A stretch of 64,000 nucleotides of DNA from Methylocella silvestris BL2 (GCF_000021745.1 NC_011666.1:2304501-2368500), one strand, 5' to 3'; positions 1-8,827 are shown, numbered from the stretch's first letter. Notes: generated by a model from the letters alone, not told the origin. Translations and numbers: made by a program.

Positions 1-1055
1 ATAAGCCTGTCCGCGCGCAGCTCCGCAAACAAATCGAAGAAGGCGTCGTCAGTCGGCTGGTAGGCGGTAAAGCCGAGCTTCCGGCTTTTCGACATGTCGG
101 TAACGACCTCAATCGGCCGTCCGAGATCGGCGTCCGTATGCCACGGCGACGCCAGCCGCGCGATGTCCGGCTCGCCCAGGCCATAGCGCTCCGCGATCGC
201 GCGCCAAACGGGCGCGTCGTTGGCCATCTGCTTTTCCAACGGCTCGACCCGCCCATCGAAGGGCGCCGCCTCGATCCCGAACCAGTCGGCGATGCGGCTC
301 CACATCCAGCTCCAGCGAAAAATATCGCCATTGACGACATTAAACGCTTGGTTCGCCGCCGACGGAGTCGTCGCCGCCCAGAGCAGATGACGCGCGAGCA
401 GGCGCGAATCCGTCATATCGGACAGGCCATTCCATTGGGCGGCCGAACCTGGAAAACGGAACGGCCTTCCCGTCTCCCGGCAGATGACGGCATAGACCGC
501 CAGAGTTGTTCCCATATTCATCGCATTGCCGACGGCCTTGCCGATGATCGTATGCGGCCGATGCACGCTCCACCCGAATCCGTCGCGGGCGGCGGCGGCG
601 AAGACTTCATCCTCCTGCGCGTAATAAAAATTCTCGACGTCGAGCCGTGGCTGCTCCTCGCGAAAAGGGGTCGCCGGCAGCGTTCCCTTCCCATAGGCCT
701 CGAACGGTCCAAGATAGTGTTTCAGGCCCGTCACGAGAGCAACGTGGCGGACGCTTCCGGCCGGGCGCAGGGCGTCGAGCAGATTGCGCGCCATGGCGCG
801 ATTGACCTTGATATTTTCGGCCTCGGTCGCCTGCCGCGACCAATTGGTCAGAAAAACATGGCTCGGGCGGATCCCGGCCAGCGCCGGGGAAAGGGAGGCC
901 GGCTCCTGCAGATCGGAGGCGATCGGCGTGACGCCTTTTTGCGCCAATGGTTTGCGCGCGAGCCCGAACACTTCCCAGCCGTTCTCCACGAAGAGGGTTG
1001 CGGCGGCGGCGCCGACGATGCCGCTCACGCCGGCGATAAGGGCGGTCTTTGTCAT
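1..1055 (-). CDS. PRISE-type SDR reductase, C-terminus cut by window edge
   Basis: NAD(P)H-dependent extended short-chain reductase of the progesterone 5-beta-reductase/iridoid synthase-like (PRISE) family. The first 351 residues are visible and the gene runs off the window. The N-terminus has a Rossmann glycine pattern (GVSGIVG). The family motifs TGLKHYLGPFE and NFYYAQED, which carry the catalytic Lys and Tyr in this family, are both present, as is SVHRPHTIIG. The ATG at 1055 starts MTKTALIAG. The gene is divergent from an HxlR regulator 89 bp away, which suggests local redox or xenobiotic-type control. The substrate cannot be read from the sequence; family members reduce activated C=C bonds of enones. 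Confidence 0.85.
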   Translation of the reverse strand, partial: MTKTALIAGVSGIVGAAAATLFVENGWEVFGLARKPLAQKGVTPIASDLQEPASLSPALAGIRPSHVFLTNWSRQATEAENIKVNRAMARNLLDALRPAGSVRHVALVTGLKHYLGPFEAYGKGTLPATPFREEQPRLDVENFYYAQEDEVFAAAARDGFGWSVHRPHTIIGKAVGNAMNMGTTLAVYAVICRETGRPFRFPGSAAQWNGLSDMTDSRLLARHLLWAATTPSAANQAFNVVNGDIFRWSWMWSRIADWFGIEAAPFDGRVEPLEKQMANDAPVWRAIAERYGLGEPDIARLASPWHTDADLGRPIEVVTDMSKSRKLGFTAYQPTDDAFFDLFAELRADRL

Positions 1056-1091
1056 GGTTTGGCTCCTGACGGGTCTTCGTCCTATCTAAGG

Positions 1092-1139
1092 GGAGCCCCA
1101 GCGCCGCGCCAGAAGGCGCCAAAACGGGTTATGGGCTCC
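1092..1139. promoter_or_regulatory. Inverted repeat in divergent reductase/HxlR promoter
   Basis: GGAGCCC at 1092-1098 is the exact complement of GGGCTCC at 1133-1139. It lies in the 89-bp gap between the divergent reductase and the HxlR gene. HxlR proteins bind palindromes next to the gene they control, so this is a reasonable operator candidate. The spacing of 34 bp is long, so a looped or RNA structure is also possible. Confidence 0.35.
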
Positions 1140-1144
1140 AAAAG

Positions 1145-1600
1145 GTGACCGCCGATATGGATCAAGGCACGCCGGATGACGAAGGCCGCGAGGATTGCGC
1201 GCCGCGTCGCATCCTCGAGATTTTCGCCGTCAAATGGACCAGTATGGCGCTGCACACGCTGCACGCGCGCCTCGGCGGCTGCGCGCGGGCTGGCGTGCTC
1301 CACCGCAGCCTGCCCGGCATTTCCAAGAAAATGTTGAATCAGACGCTGCGCGAGATGGAGGCGAGCGGGCTCATTGCCCGACGGGTGCGCGACACGCGGC
1401 CGCCCGCGGTCGAATATCGCGTAACGCCTCTCGGCGCGCGCTTCGTCGAGCCGCTGGAAATGCTCTATGACTGGGCGCGCGCCAATAGCGACGCCCTCGA
1501 CGCGCTGCAGCCGCGGCCAACATCCCGCAGGCGCCAGCCCTCCGCCAGCCTAGCTCCCCCGCGCGCGCTCGCCGACCACGGCGACCACAGCATCGGTTAG
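1145..1600 (+). CDS. HxlR-family transcriptional regulator
   Basis: Winged-helix DNA-binding regulator of the HxlR/DUF24 family, 151 residues from the GTG at 1145, or 147 from the ATG at 1157. Typical features are the ILEIFAVKWT opening, PGISKKMLNQTLREMEASGLI (the recognition region with a stop-and-wing pattern) and EYRVTPLG. It is divergent from the PRISE reductase, its likely target. The last 51 bp overlap the 3' end of bioA on the opposite strand, so the two messages converge. The C-terminal tail beyond about residue 115 is low-complexity and unlike the family. Confidence 0.85.
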   Translation: MTADMDQGTPDDEGREDCAPRRILEIFAVKWTSMALHTLHARLGGCARAGVLHRSLPGISKKMLNQTLREMEASGLIARRVRDTRPPAVEYRVTPLGARFVEPLEMLYDWARANSDALDALQPRPTSRRRQPSASLAPPRALADHGDHSIG

Positions 1601-2824
1601 ACATTTCAGCTCGCCCTCGCCGATTGTCAGGGCCGGCGTCAGATAGACGATGTTGCGGAACGGGCGCACCCAGACGCCCGCCTCGACGAAACGCCGCTTC
1701 AGCCCGTTCATATCGTCGATGCGGTCGAGCTCGACGACGCCGATGGCGCCGAGCACGCGCACATCCTTGACCCGCGGAAAATCGCGGCAGGGGGCGAGAC
1801 CCAGCTTCAGCGCCTCGCTGATCGCGGCCGCCTGGGCGAGGCGCGGCTCCTGCTCGAACAGATCTAGCGAAGCGTTGGCGGCGGCGCAAGCGAGCGGATT
1901 GGCCATGAAGGTCGGGCCGTGCATCAGCGCATGCAGAGGATCGTCCGACAGAAAACCTTCGAAAATTTTTCGGCTCGCGATGGTCGCGGCGAGGCCCATC
2001 GTGCCGCCGGTCAAGGCTTTCGACAGCGCCACGATATCGGGGACGACGCCGGCCGACTCGCAGGCGAACATGGTCCCGGTGCGGCCGAATCCGGTAAAGA
2101 CCTCGTCGAAAATCAGCAAGATCCCATGCCGGTCGGCGGCGCGGCGCAGTTTCTGTAAGACCTCGGCTCCGTGAAAGATCATGCCGCCGGCGCCCTGCGC
2201 CAGGGGCTCGACGACAATAGCGGCAAGCTCCTCCGCATGCGCGGCGAGCAGTCGATCGAAGGCCGCTTCGCTCGCCTCATCGACCGGGAGATCGGCAATG
2301 ATTTGTTTCGCCAAAGCGCCGGCGAACAGGCTGTGCATCCCTTCCTCGGGATCGCAGACCGACATGCAGGCGAAGGTGTCGCCATGATATCCGCCCCGGA
2401 ACGACAAGAATTTCGTGCGGCCTGTAAAACCCTGGTTGAGCCAGAACTGCACGGACATTTTCATCGCCACTTCGACGGCGACGGAGCCGCTGTCGCAAAA
2501 GAACACGCGCTCCAGCGGATCGGGCAAAAGCGCGGCGAGGCGGCGCGCCAGAGTCAGCGCCGGCTCATGCGCGAGGCCGCCGAACATGACATGCGGCATT
2601 TTATCGAGCTGGCCGCGAACCGCCTGCGCGATATGCGGGTGGTTATAGCCGTGGCAGGCGGTCCACCAGCTGGCGATTCCGTCGATCAGCTCGCGCCCGT
2701 CGGCGAGCGTTATGCGCGAACCTTTTGTGCTCGCGACCGGCAGCGGCGGCGGCGTGGTCTGCATCTGCGTATATGGCAGCCAGATATGCGGCAGGCCTTG
2801 TTCGAGCCAATCGGCTGCGCTCAT
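1550..2824 (-). CDS. bioA: Adenosylmethionine-8-amino-7-oxononanoate aminotransferase
   Basis: PLP-dependent class III aminotransferase that converts KAPA to DAPA with SAM as amino donor, the third step of biotin synthesis. The product is 424 residues from the ATG at 2824 (MSAADWLEQG). Diagnostic stretches are HIWLPYTQMQ near the N-terminus, SWWTACHGYNHP, FFCDSGSVAVEVAMKM, LIFDEVFTGFGRTG (PLP aspartate) and ALSKALTGGTM with the Schiff-base lysine. A longer reading from 2881 adds 19 residues unlike BioA and is not preferred. It is divergent from bioF, so bioA and bioFD share one control region. Confidence 0.95.
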   Translation of the reverse strand: MSAADWLEQGLPHIWLPYTQMQTTPPPLPVASTKGSRITLADGRELIDGIASWWTACHGYNHPHIAQAVRGQLDKMPHVMFGGLAHEPALTLARRLAALLPDPLERVFFCDSGSVAVEVAMKMSVQFWLNQGFTGRTKFLSFRGGYHGDTFACMSVCDPEEGMHSLFAGALAKQIIADLPVDEASEAAFDRLLAAHAEELAAIVVEPLAQGAGGMIFHGAEVLQKLRRAADRHGILLIFDEVFTGFGRTGTMFACESAGVVPDIVALSKALTGGTMGLAATIASRKIFEGFLSDDPLHALMHGPTFMANPLACAAANASLDLFEQEPRLAQAAAISEALKLGLAPCRDFPRVKDVRVLGAIGVVELDRIDDMNGLKRRFVEAGVWVRPFRNIVYLTPALTIGEGELKCLTDAVVAVVGERARGS

Positions 2825-2843
2825 GAGTTTTGCCTTAAGCTGA

Positions 2844-2883
2844 TTTTGCGCGCGGTTGCGTTGAGCGCGCATATTGCGCAAAA
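2844..2883. promoter_or_regulatory. Inverted repeat in shared bioA/bioF control region
   Basis: TTTTGCGC at 2844-2851 and GCGCAAAA at 2876-2883 are exact complements, 24 bp apart, between the divergent bioA and bioF genes. No TTAT-N2-ATAA BioR box and no enterobacterial BirA-type box is visible. This palindrome is therefore the best candidate operator for the biotin genes, but it could equally be chance symmetry in GC-rich DNA. Confidence 0.3.
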
Positions 2884-2929
2884 GCTTGCGTGAAAACAGG
2901 CTTTCGCCGCGTTACCGAGGACTTCCGTC

Positions 2930-4081
2930 CTGACCCATTCGCTGGAACAATTCGCCGCCGCAAAACTCGCCGAACTCGACGCCGCGCATCTGCGCCGGCG
3001 GCTGGAGCCCACCGCGCGCGAGGACGGCGTGCATATTCTTCGCGGCGGACGGCGGCTCATTTCCTTTTCCTGCAATGATTATCTCAATCTGACCCATCAT
3101 CCCGCCGTAAAATCCGCCGCCATCGCGGCGATCAATCTTTATGGCGCGGGCAGCGGCGCGTCGCGGCTCGTCACCGGCAATCATCCGCTGCTCGTCGAGC
3201 TTGAAGAGCGCCTCGCGCGGATCAAGGGGACGCAGGCCGCCTGCGTCTTCGGCTCGGGCTATCTCGCCAATACCGGCATCGTGCCGACCCTCACTGGCGC
3301 AAAAGATCTGATTCTGATCGACGAATTGGCGCATGCTTGTCTGTTCGCCGGGACGCAGCTCTCGCCCGCCAAAACGATGGTCTTTCGCCACAATGACGTC
3401 GCCCACGCCGAAGCGATTCTCGCCGCGAGCCGCGCGCAATATCGGCATGCATTGCTGCTGACCGACGGCGTCTTTTCCATGGACGGCGACCGCGCGCCTC
3501 TGGCCACTCTTTCCGCCCTCTGCGCCGCCCATGACGCCTGGCTGATGAGCGACGACGCGCATGGGCTTGGGGTCATCGGCGGCGGGCGCGGTTCGGTGGC
3601 GGCCGCCGGCGATCCGCCGGTCCCGCTGCAAATGGGCACGCTGTCGAAAGCGATCGGCGGTTATGGCGGCTATCTCTGCGCCTCGGCCGCCGTAATCGAC
3701 CTCATGAAGACGCGCGCGCGCACGGTGATCTATTCCACCGGCCTGCCCCCCGCCTCTGCCGGCGCCGCGCTCGCCGCGCTCGAAATCATCGAGAACGAGC
3801 CGGAGCTGACGGCAAAGCCGCTCGCCAAGGCTCGGGCGTTTTGCGCGGCGCTGGGCCTGCCGGAGGCGCAAAGCCCGATCGTCCCGGTGATCGTCGGCGC
3901 GCCCGAGGCGGCGCTCGACGCCTCGCGGCAATTGGCGGATACGGGCTTTCTCGTTACCGCGATCCGTCCGCCGACGGTTCCCGCCGGCACGGCGCGGCTG
4001 CGCTTCGCCTTCACCGCCGGACATGCGGATGAGGATGTCGCAAGGGTGGCGCAAGCCGTGCGCGATATTGTGAAACTGTAA
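2930..4081 (+). CDS. bioF: 8-amino-7-oxononanoate synthase, apparent CTG start
   Basis: PLP enzyme that condenses pimeloyl-ACP or -CoA with alanine to give KAPA. The core is clear: SCNDYLNL, VTGNHPLLVELEERLA, DDAHGLGVIG (PLP-binding Asp) and GTLSKAIGGYGG with the catalytic Lys. The first ATG/GTG/TTG in frame is the GTG at 3029, which would remove about 33 conserved residues. The frame is open back to 2894 with no ATG, GTG or TTG. A CTG at 2930, with a GAGG motif 10 bp upstream, gives 383 residues, the usual family length. It lies 4 bp before bioD and is divergent from bioA. Confidence 0.9.
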   Translation: MTHSLEQFAAAKLAELDAAHLRRRLEPTAREDGVHILRGGRRLISFSCNDYLNLTHHPAVKSAAIAAINLYGAGSGASRLVTGNHPLLVELEERLARIKGTQAACVFGSGYLANTGIVPTLTGAKDLILIDELAHACLFAGTQLSPAKTMVFRHNDVAHAEAILAASRAQYRHALLLTDGVFSMDGDRAPLATLSALCAAHDAWLMSDDAHGLGVIGGGRGSVAAAGDPPVPLQMGTLSKAIGGYGGYLCASAAVIDLMKTRARTVIYSTGLPPASAGAALAALEIIENEPELTAKPLAKARAFCAALGLPEAQSPIVPVIVGAPEAALDASRQLADTGFLVTAIRPPTVPAGTARLRFAFTAGHADEDVARVAQAVRDIVKL

Positions 4082-4085
4082 GGCG

Positions 4086-4757
4086 ATGGCGGCCTATTTC
4101 ATCACCGGCTCCGGAACGGATCTCGGCAAGACTTTTGTCACCGCCGGGCTGTTGCGCGCGTTGCGGGCGCAGGGCCGCGCGGCGGACGCGCTGAAGCCGG
4201 TCGTCAGCGGCTTCGATCCCTCCGCGCCAGAGGGCAGCGATCCGGCCGTGCTGCTCGAAGCGCTAGGCCGTCCGCCGACCACGGAGACGCTGCAAAAAAT
4301 CGCGCCCTGGCGATTCAGGGCGCCGCTTTCGCCCGATATGGCGGCGGCGCTGGAAGGCCGGACGATCGACCTCGACGAGGTCGCCGGTTTTTGCCAGGCT
4401 GCGGTGGCGGCGGCCCCCGGCGTCATGCTGATCGAGGGGGCCGGCGGCGTCATGGTTCCGCTGAACCAGCGCGAGACCACCCTCGACCTTATGGCGGCGC
4501 TAAAACTGCCGCTGATCTTTGTCGCCGGCTCCTATCTCGGCGCGATCAGCCATGCGCTGACGGGGCTTGAGGCCATGCGGGCGCGCGAGCTTGAAGCGCG
4601 GGCGATCATCGTCAATGAAACGTCGGGCTCGTCCGTGACGCTCGCGGCGACGCGCGAAACCCTCGCGCATTTTACTGCCGCCCCTTTGTTGTCGCTGCGA
4701 TTTAATGATCCGGCCGCGAATAACGCCGCCTTCGCGGCGCTCGCCGCGCAGCTGTGA
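4086..4757 (+). CDS. bioD: Dethiobiotin synthetase
   Basis: ATP-dependent enzyme closing the ureido ring of DAPA with CO2 to give dethiobiotin. The product is 223 residues. The P-loop is GSGTDLGKT at residues 8-16, and LKPVVSG, IEGAGGVMVP and VAGSYLGAISH match the BioD fold. The start is 4 bp after the bioF stop, so the two are probably translated from one mRNA. The last biotin enzyme, BioB, is not encoded in this window. Confidence 0.95.
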   Translation: MAAYFITGSGTDLGKTFVTAGLLRALRAQGRAADALKPVVSGFDPSAPEGSDPAVLLEALGRPPTTETLQKIAPWRFRAPLSPDMAAALEGRTIDLDEVAGFCQAAVAAAPGVMLIEGAGGVMVPLNQRETTLDLMAALKLPLIFVAGSYLGAISHALTGLEAMRARELEARAIIVNETSGSSVTLAATRETLAHFTAAPLLSLRFNDPAANNAAFAALAAQL

Positions 4758-4814
4758 CGACACAAGTCGGCGTCATCGGCGCAGAGCGCCTGAGCGTGGC
4801 CGCCAAGTCTTGCT

Positions 4815-5375
4815 TCACCCCGCCAGCAGCCGCGCCTCGATCCGCGCCATCGCCCGCTCGAATACGGCCGGATCGTCGAGCGCCCGCGCCAGCACCAGCG
4901 CGCCCTGGATATTCGCCACCGCCTCTTCAGCGCGATAGGGCACCTCTTTAGGATCGACGCCGCCCCGCTCCAGCGCGCCGGCCAACGCTTCGGTCCAGGC
5001 GGCGAAATAATTGCGGATTTTTGCGCTGAAACGGTCGCGCACATTGTCGAGCGCGAAAGCGCCGATCAGGCAGGCGCGCCGGCCCGAGCGGAAATAAGCC
5101 TCGACCGATTGGCGCATATCGCCGACGGCCTGCGCCGCATCTTCAGTTTCGCGCAGCGGCCGATAGACATGCGCCTCGAACCAGCTTTCGATGTCGGCCA
5201 GCACGGCCTCTGCCATCTCTTCCTTTCCGCCGGGGAAGAAATGATAGAGGCTGCCTTTGCCGAGTCCTGTCTTTGCGCCGATCAGCGTTAGGCTCGCGCC
5301 CTCGAAGCCGTTCTCGCGAAACGCCTCGGCGAGAAGCGGCACGATGTCGGAGCGCTCGGCGATCTTGCGCGCCAT
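4815..5375 (-). CDS. TetR-family regulator
   Basis: TetR/AcrR repressor of 186 residues. The N-terminal helix-turn-helix is typical: LAEAFRENGFEGASL, then GLGKGSLYHFFPGGKEEM. The C-terminal ligand-binding domain is of the TetR_C (YxaF/LmrA-like) kind. It lies 6 bp downstream of the DUF1348 gene on the same strand and is probably its operon partner. The 35-bp interrupted palindrome at 5873-5907 upstream of that operon is the likely autoregulatory site. Confidence 0.9.
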   Translation of the reverse strand: MARKIAERSDIVPLLAEAFRENGFEGASLTLIGAKTGLGKGSLYHFFPGGKEEMAEAVLADIESWFEAHVYRPLRETEDAAQAVGDMRQSVEAYFRSGRRACLIGAFALDNVRDRFSAKIRNYFAAWTEALAGALERGGVDPKEVPYRAEEAVANIQGALVLARALDDPAVFERAMARIEARLLAG

Positions 5376-5381
5376 TGGCGG

Positions 5382-5855
5382 CTAGAGCCCGAGGTCCGAC
5401 AGGCCGGGGTGATCCTTGGGGCGATCGCCTTGCGGCCAGAAGAATTTGCGCTGCGATTCATGGATCGGCAGATCATTGATCGAGGCGAAGCGGCGCGTCA
5501 TCAGACCCTCGGCGTTGAACTCCCAATTCTCATTGCCATAGGCGCGCCGCCAGAAGCCGGAATCATCGCAAAACTCATAGGCGAAGCGGACCGCGATGCG
5601 ATTATCCGTATAGGCCCAGAGCTCCTTCACCAGCCGATATTCGAGCTCGCGCTCCCATTTGCGCTTCAGGAAGGCCACGATCTCCTTGCGCCCGTTGACG
5701 AATTCGGCGCGGTTGCGCCATTCGCTGTCGACGCTGTAGGCGAGCGACACCCGCTCCGGATTGCGGCTGTTCCAGCCATTCTCCGCAAGGCGGATTTTTT
5801 CGACCGCGCTCTCGGCAGTAAAAGGCGGCAGCGGCAGGCGTTGTTCCTCGGACAT
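5382..5855 (-). CDS. DUF1348 / NTF2-like small protein
   Basis: A 157-residue protein of the DUF1348 group in the NTF2-like (SnoaL) fold. Recognisable stretches are [44 protein letters not shown] and RVAVRF-type FAYEF, followed by [12 protein letters not shown]. The biochemical role of the family is unknown; related folds act as small-molecule binders or isomerases. It is first in an operon with a TetR repressor, which suggests induction by a small ligand. The ATG at 5855 lies 17 bp from the palindrome at 5873-5907. Confidence 0.85.
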   Translation of the reverse strand: MSEEQRLPLPPFTAESAVEKIRLAENGWNSRNPERVSLAYSVDSEWRNRAEFVNGRKEIVAFLKRKWERELEYRLVKELWAYTDNRIAVRFAYEFCDDSGFWRRAYGNENWEFNAEGLMTRRFASINDLPIHESQRKFFWPQGDRPKDHPGLSDLGL

Positions 5856-5872
5856 GCATGTCTCCCAACAAT

Positions 5873-5907
5873 TGTACTCTTTGGTCCAGTGCGGACCGTT
5901 CGGTACA
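5873..5907. promoter_or_regulatory. Interrupted palindrome, candidate TetR operator
   Basis: The 35 bp contain TGTAC (5873-5877), GGTCC (5883-5887), GGACC (5893-5897) and GTACA (5903-5907), each separated by exactly 5 bp, so both pairs of half-sites are symmetrical about one centre. Inside it, ACCG-TT-CGGT (5895-5904) is a second palindrome of the type TetR-family repressors bind. It sits just upstream of the DUF1348-tetR operon, which supports autoregulation. Confidence 0.6.
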
Positions 5908-5979
5908 TTAAGATCGGCGCGGCGTCAAATTCTCGGCGCGCGACGGAACAGGATAATGCGATCGGCCCCCCGTCACCAA

Positions 5980-6726
5980 TTATCTTGGGCCCAACGCCGT
6001 CTCGAGCGCGGCAAAGCCGCGGTCGGCGGTGATGGCGAGCAGCGCGACGAGGAATCCGCCCTGCAGGATATAGGCGGGGTTTGACGCCGAAAGCCCCTCG
6101 AGGATGGGCGATCCGAGCGACAGCGCGCCGACGCTGGAGCCGATCGCCGCCGTGCCGATGTTGATGATCACGGCGCTGCGCAGGCCCGCGAGGATGAAGG
6201 GCAGCGCCAGCGGCAGCTCGATCTGGAGCAGCAGGGGTCGCGACGCAAAGCCAACGCCCCGCGCCGCGTCCCGGACGCCGAAGGGGACATTGGCGAGCCC
6301 CGTCAAGGCGCCTTCGAGGATCGGGAGAATGGCGTAAAGGCTCAAGGCGGCCAGCGCCGGCGCCGCGCCATAGCCGAGCAGCGGCACGGCCAACGCCAGA
6401 ACCGCGACGGGCGGAAAAGTCTGGCCGACGGCGGCGACCGCGCTGACGAGCGGGCCGAATTCGCGCCCGCTGTCGCGGGTGACAAAGATCGCGAGGCCAA
6501 CGCCAATGATCGCCGCAATGAGGCTTGATAAGGCGACGAGTTCGCAATGGGCGAGCGTCAACTCGAAAAAGCTTGCGCGCGTATAGAGCGGACGCGGATC
6601 ATCCGGAAACAACAGGGCAAACAGCGGCGCGCTAAAGGGCGCGGCGGCAAGCAAGAGAGCGAGCAGCGCCGCCAGCCACAGCGCCGGCTGGCGCAAGGCG
6701 CAATTTGTCAGTCGCCGGACCTTCAT
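5980..6726 (-). CDS. Osmoprotectant ABC transporter permease (second)
   Basis: Integral-membrane permease of the glycine betaine/carnitine/choline class (OpuBB/OpuCB-like), 248 residues with about six hydrophobic segments. The BPD-transport core includes FPPVAVLALAVPLLGYG, RDAARGVGF and ELPLALPFILAGLRSAVIINIGTAAIG, the usual cytoplasmic coupling region. The gene overlaps the stop of the upstream ATPase by 4 bp, and it is last in a four-gene importer operon. Together with the permease at 7658-8827 it probably forms a heterodimeric channel. Confidence 0.88.
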   Translation of the reverse strand: MKVRRLTNCALRQPALWLAALLALLLAAAPFSAPLFALLFPDDPRPLYTRASFFELTLAHCELVALSSLIAAIIGVGLAIFVTRDSGREFGPLVSAVAAVGQTFPPVAVLALAVPLLGYGAAPALAALSLYAILPILEGALTGLANVPFGVRDAARGVGFASRPLLLQIELPLALPFILAGLRSAVIINIGTAAIGSSVGALSLGSPILEGLSASNPAYILQGGFLVALLAITADRGFAALETALGPR

Positions 6727-7661
6727 TGCGGCGCCCCGCCCGCGACGATATCGGCGAGGCTGATTTCGCCGATGATTTCTCCTGTCTCGTCTGCGACGGC
6801 GAGACGGCTCACATGATGATCGAGCATCATGTTCAGCGCGGCCCGCAATGTGGCGTTCCCGCCGATCGCTGTTGTCGAAGGGCGATGCGACAGCGGCCGA
6901 ATTCGGTCGCGAATTTCGACAAGATCGAGCAGCCGCAGCGGCAGCTCGTCGCGGCCGAGAAATCCGCGAACGAACTCGTCGACGGGCCGCATCAATATGT
7001 CGGCGGGGGTTCCGGCCTGCGCCACGCGGCCCTTGTTCATCACGACGATGCGCGTCGCCAGGCGCAACGCCTCGTTGATGTCATGGGTGACGAACAGAAA
7101 CGTCTTGCCGCTGGCCTCATGCAGGCGCCGCATCTCATCCTGCAAGGCGGCGCGGCTGATCGGGTCCAGCGCGGCGAAGGGCTCGTCCATCAGGATGATG
7201 TCGGGGTCCGCGGCGAGCGCGCGGGCGACGCCGATCCGCTGCTGCTGGCCTCCCGACAATTCGCGCGGATAGCGGGGAAGCAGAGCCTCGTCGATCTGCA
7301 TCGCGGCGACGACCTCGGCCATGCGCGCGGCGATCTTGGCGCTGCCCCAGCCAAGCAGCCTCGGCACGGCGGCGATGTTGTGCTCAACCGTCCAATGTGG
7401 AAACAGGCCGACCGACTGGATGCAATAGCCGACGCCGCGCCGCAGCGCGATCGGGTCGAGCGTCGCGATGTCGACGCCGCGAATCGCGATCCGTCCTCTG
7501 TCCGGCGCGATCATGGCGTTGATCATCCGAAGCACGGTCGACTTGCCGCAGCCGGAGGGGCCGAGCAGCACACAGAAATCGCCCGCCGCCACTTCGAGCG
7601 AGACAGTCTCGACCGCAGCCATCGGCCCGAAAAATTTGGCGACGCCGTCGAGCTCGATCAT
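6723..7661 (-). CDS. Osmoprotectant ABC transporter ATPase with CBS region
   Basis: ATP-binding subunit of a glycine betaine/osmoprotectant importer (OpuCA/ProV-like), 312 residues. Walker A is GPSGCGKST, the signature is LSGGQQQR and Walker B is ILMDEPFAALDP, followed by the switch FVTHDINEA. A C-terminal segment (about 240-310: NMMLDHHVSRLAV and EIIGEISLADIV) is one CBS-type repeat; OpuA-type ATPases use CBS repeats to sense ionic strength. Its ends overlap both permease genes by 4 bp, so translation is coupled. Confidence 0.92.
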   Translation of the reverse strand: MIELDGVAKFFGPMAAVETVSLEVAAGDFCVLLGPSGCGKSTVLRMINAMIAPDRGRIAIRGVDIATLDPIALRRGVGYCIQSVGLFPHWTVEHNIAAVPRLLGWGSAKIAARMAEVVAAMQIDEALLPRYPRELSGGQQQRIGVARALAADPDIILMDEPFAALDPISRAALQDEMRRLHEASGKTFLFVTHDINEALRLATRIVVMNKGRVAQAGTPADILMRPVDEFVRGFLGRDELPLRLLDLVEIRDRIRPLSHRPSTTAIGGNATLRAALNMMLDHHVSRLAVADETGEIIGEISLADIVAGGAPQ

Positions 7662-8827
7662 CGTTTTCCCCGCGCAGCGGAGAGGGCCGCCGAGAAAACA
7701 AGATCGGCGGCAAGCGCCATCAGGATGATCGGGATCGCGCCGAGCAGCACGAGATCGAGCGCATATTGGCCGATGCCCTGAAAGACGAAGACGCCGAGGC
7801 CGCCCGCGCCGATGAGCGCCGCGACCGCGGCAAGCCCGATCGCCTGAATGGCGACGACGCGCAGGCCGGAGATCAGCGCGGGCAGCGCCAGCGGAAACTC
7901 GACCGCGAAAAAGAGGCGCCGCCGGTCGAAGCCGATCCCGCGCGCGGCGTCCTTCACATCGGCGCTCACCTCGTTAAAGCCGGTGACGAAGATGCGCACG
8001 AGCGGCCCGAGCGAATAGAGCGTAAGGGCGATGATGGCCGGCGCCGCTCCCGTGCCGCCGACGCCCCATGCGCCAAGCAATGGGAAGCGCGCGGCCAGCG
8101 CGGCGAGCGGCGCGATCAGCACGCCAAACAGCGCAATGGAGGGAATCGTCTGCACGACGCCGAGGGTTGAAAACAACAGCCCGCGCCAATGGGCCTGGCG
8201 CAGCGCCAGCGCGGTCAGGGGGATGCTGACGGCCAAGGCGATCGCGACGCTTGCGCCGACGAGCGCCGCATGGCGCCAAAGCTGAGCCATGAACTCGGCG
8301 CGATGGACCGCAAATTCCCTGGCGATCGCCAATTGCGCAAAAACGCCCGCCTGCGCCAGCGCCGCGAAGCCGGCGGCGAAACCCGCGCCGACCGCGACCC
8401 GCAAAGCGAACGGCAGACGGCCGCGCTGCGCGGCGTTCAGCGCGCAAAGCAGCGCCAGCGCGACCAGAGTCCAGAAGGCGGCGCCGAGGGACGTGCGCGC
8501 GGCCGGCTTCGCGCCCTCGGCCAGGCGATCGGCAAAATGGGCCGCCGTAATAAGACAGCCGAAGAACAAGGCGAACGCGGACCCGATCGCAACGGCGGCG
8601 CGCGTCTTTTCGCGGACAAGGCATGAGGCGAGGGCCATCGCCACGAGCGCCCCGGCGATCAAGGCCTGGTCGCCAGGCGGCGCGCGCCACAGCGGCAGCG
8701 CGACGCCATCGGCAAGGCGGTTTGCGGCGTGATTGACGAATCCGCCAAATGCAATCGCCGCGACGCCGGCGCAGGCGAGCGTCAGAAGCACGCGATCATG
8801 AACAGGCGGCGTCCCGCGCGCGCTCAC
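7658..8827 (-). CDS. Osmoprotectant ABC transporter permease (first, long)
   Basis: A 389-residue permease of the OpuBB/OpuCB class. The first 170 residues form about five extra hydrophobic segments not found in short family members. The C-terminal half is the conserved translocation domain (QTIPSIALFGVLIAPL, GTGAAPAIIALTLYSLGPLVR, DAARGIGFDRRRLFFAVEFPLALPAL is read across it in order). It sits between the ATPase and the binding-protein gene with 4-bp overlaps at both ends. Confidence 0.88.
   Translation of the reverse strand: MSARGTPPVHDRVLLTLACAGVAAIAFGGFVNHAANRLADGVALPLWRAPPGDQALIAGALVAMALASCLVREKTRAAVAIGSAFALFFGCLITAAHFADRLAEGAKPAARTSLGAAFWTLVALALLCALNAAQRGRLPFALRVAVGAGFAAGFAALAQAGVFAQLAIAREFAVHRAEFMAQLWRHAALVGASVAIALAVSIPLTALALRQAHWRGLLFSTLGVVQTIPSIALFGVLIAPLAALAARFPLLGAWGVGGTGAAPAIIALTLYSLGPLVRIFVTGFNEVSADVKDAARGIGFDRRRLFFAVEFPLALPALISGLRVVAIQAIGLAAVAALIGAGGLGVFVFQGIGQYALDLVLLGAIPIILMALAADLVFSAALSAARGKR

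Noticed and set aside
2825-2881. Longer N-terminus of BioA
   Set aside because: The extra 19 residues are basic and unlike the family, and they would run into the bioA/bioF control region.
2825-2929. BioR operator (TTAT-N2-ATAA)
   Set aside because: The motif is not present in the bioA/bioF gap; only a longer GC-containing inverted repeat is.
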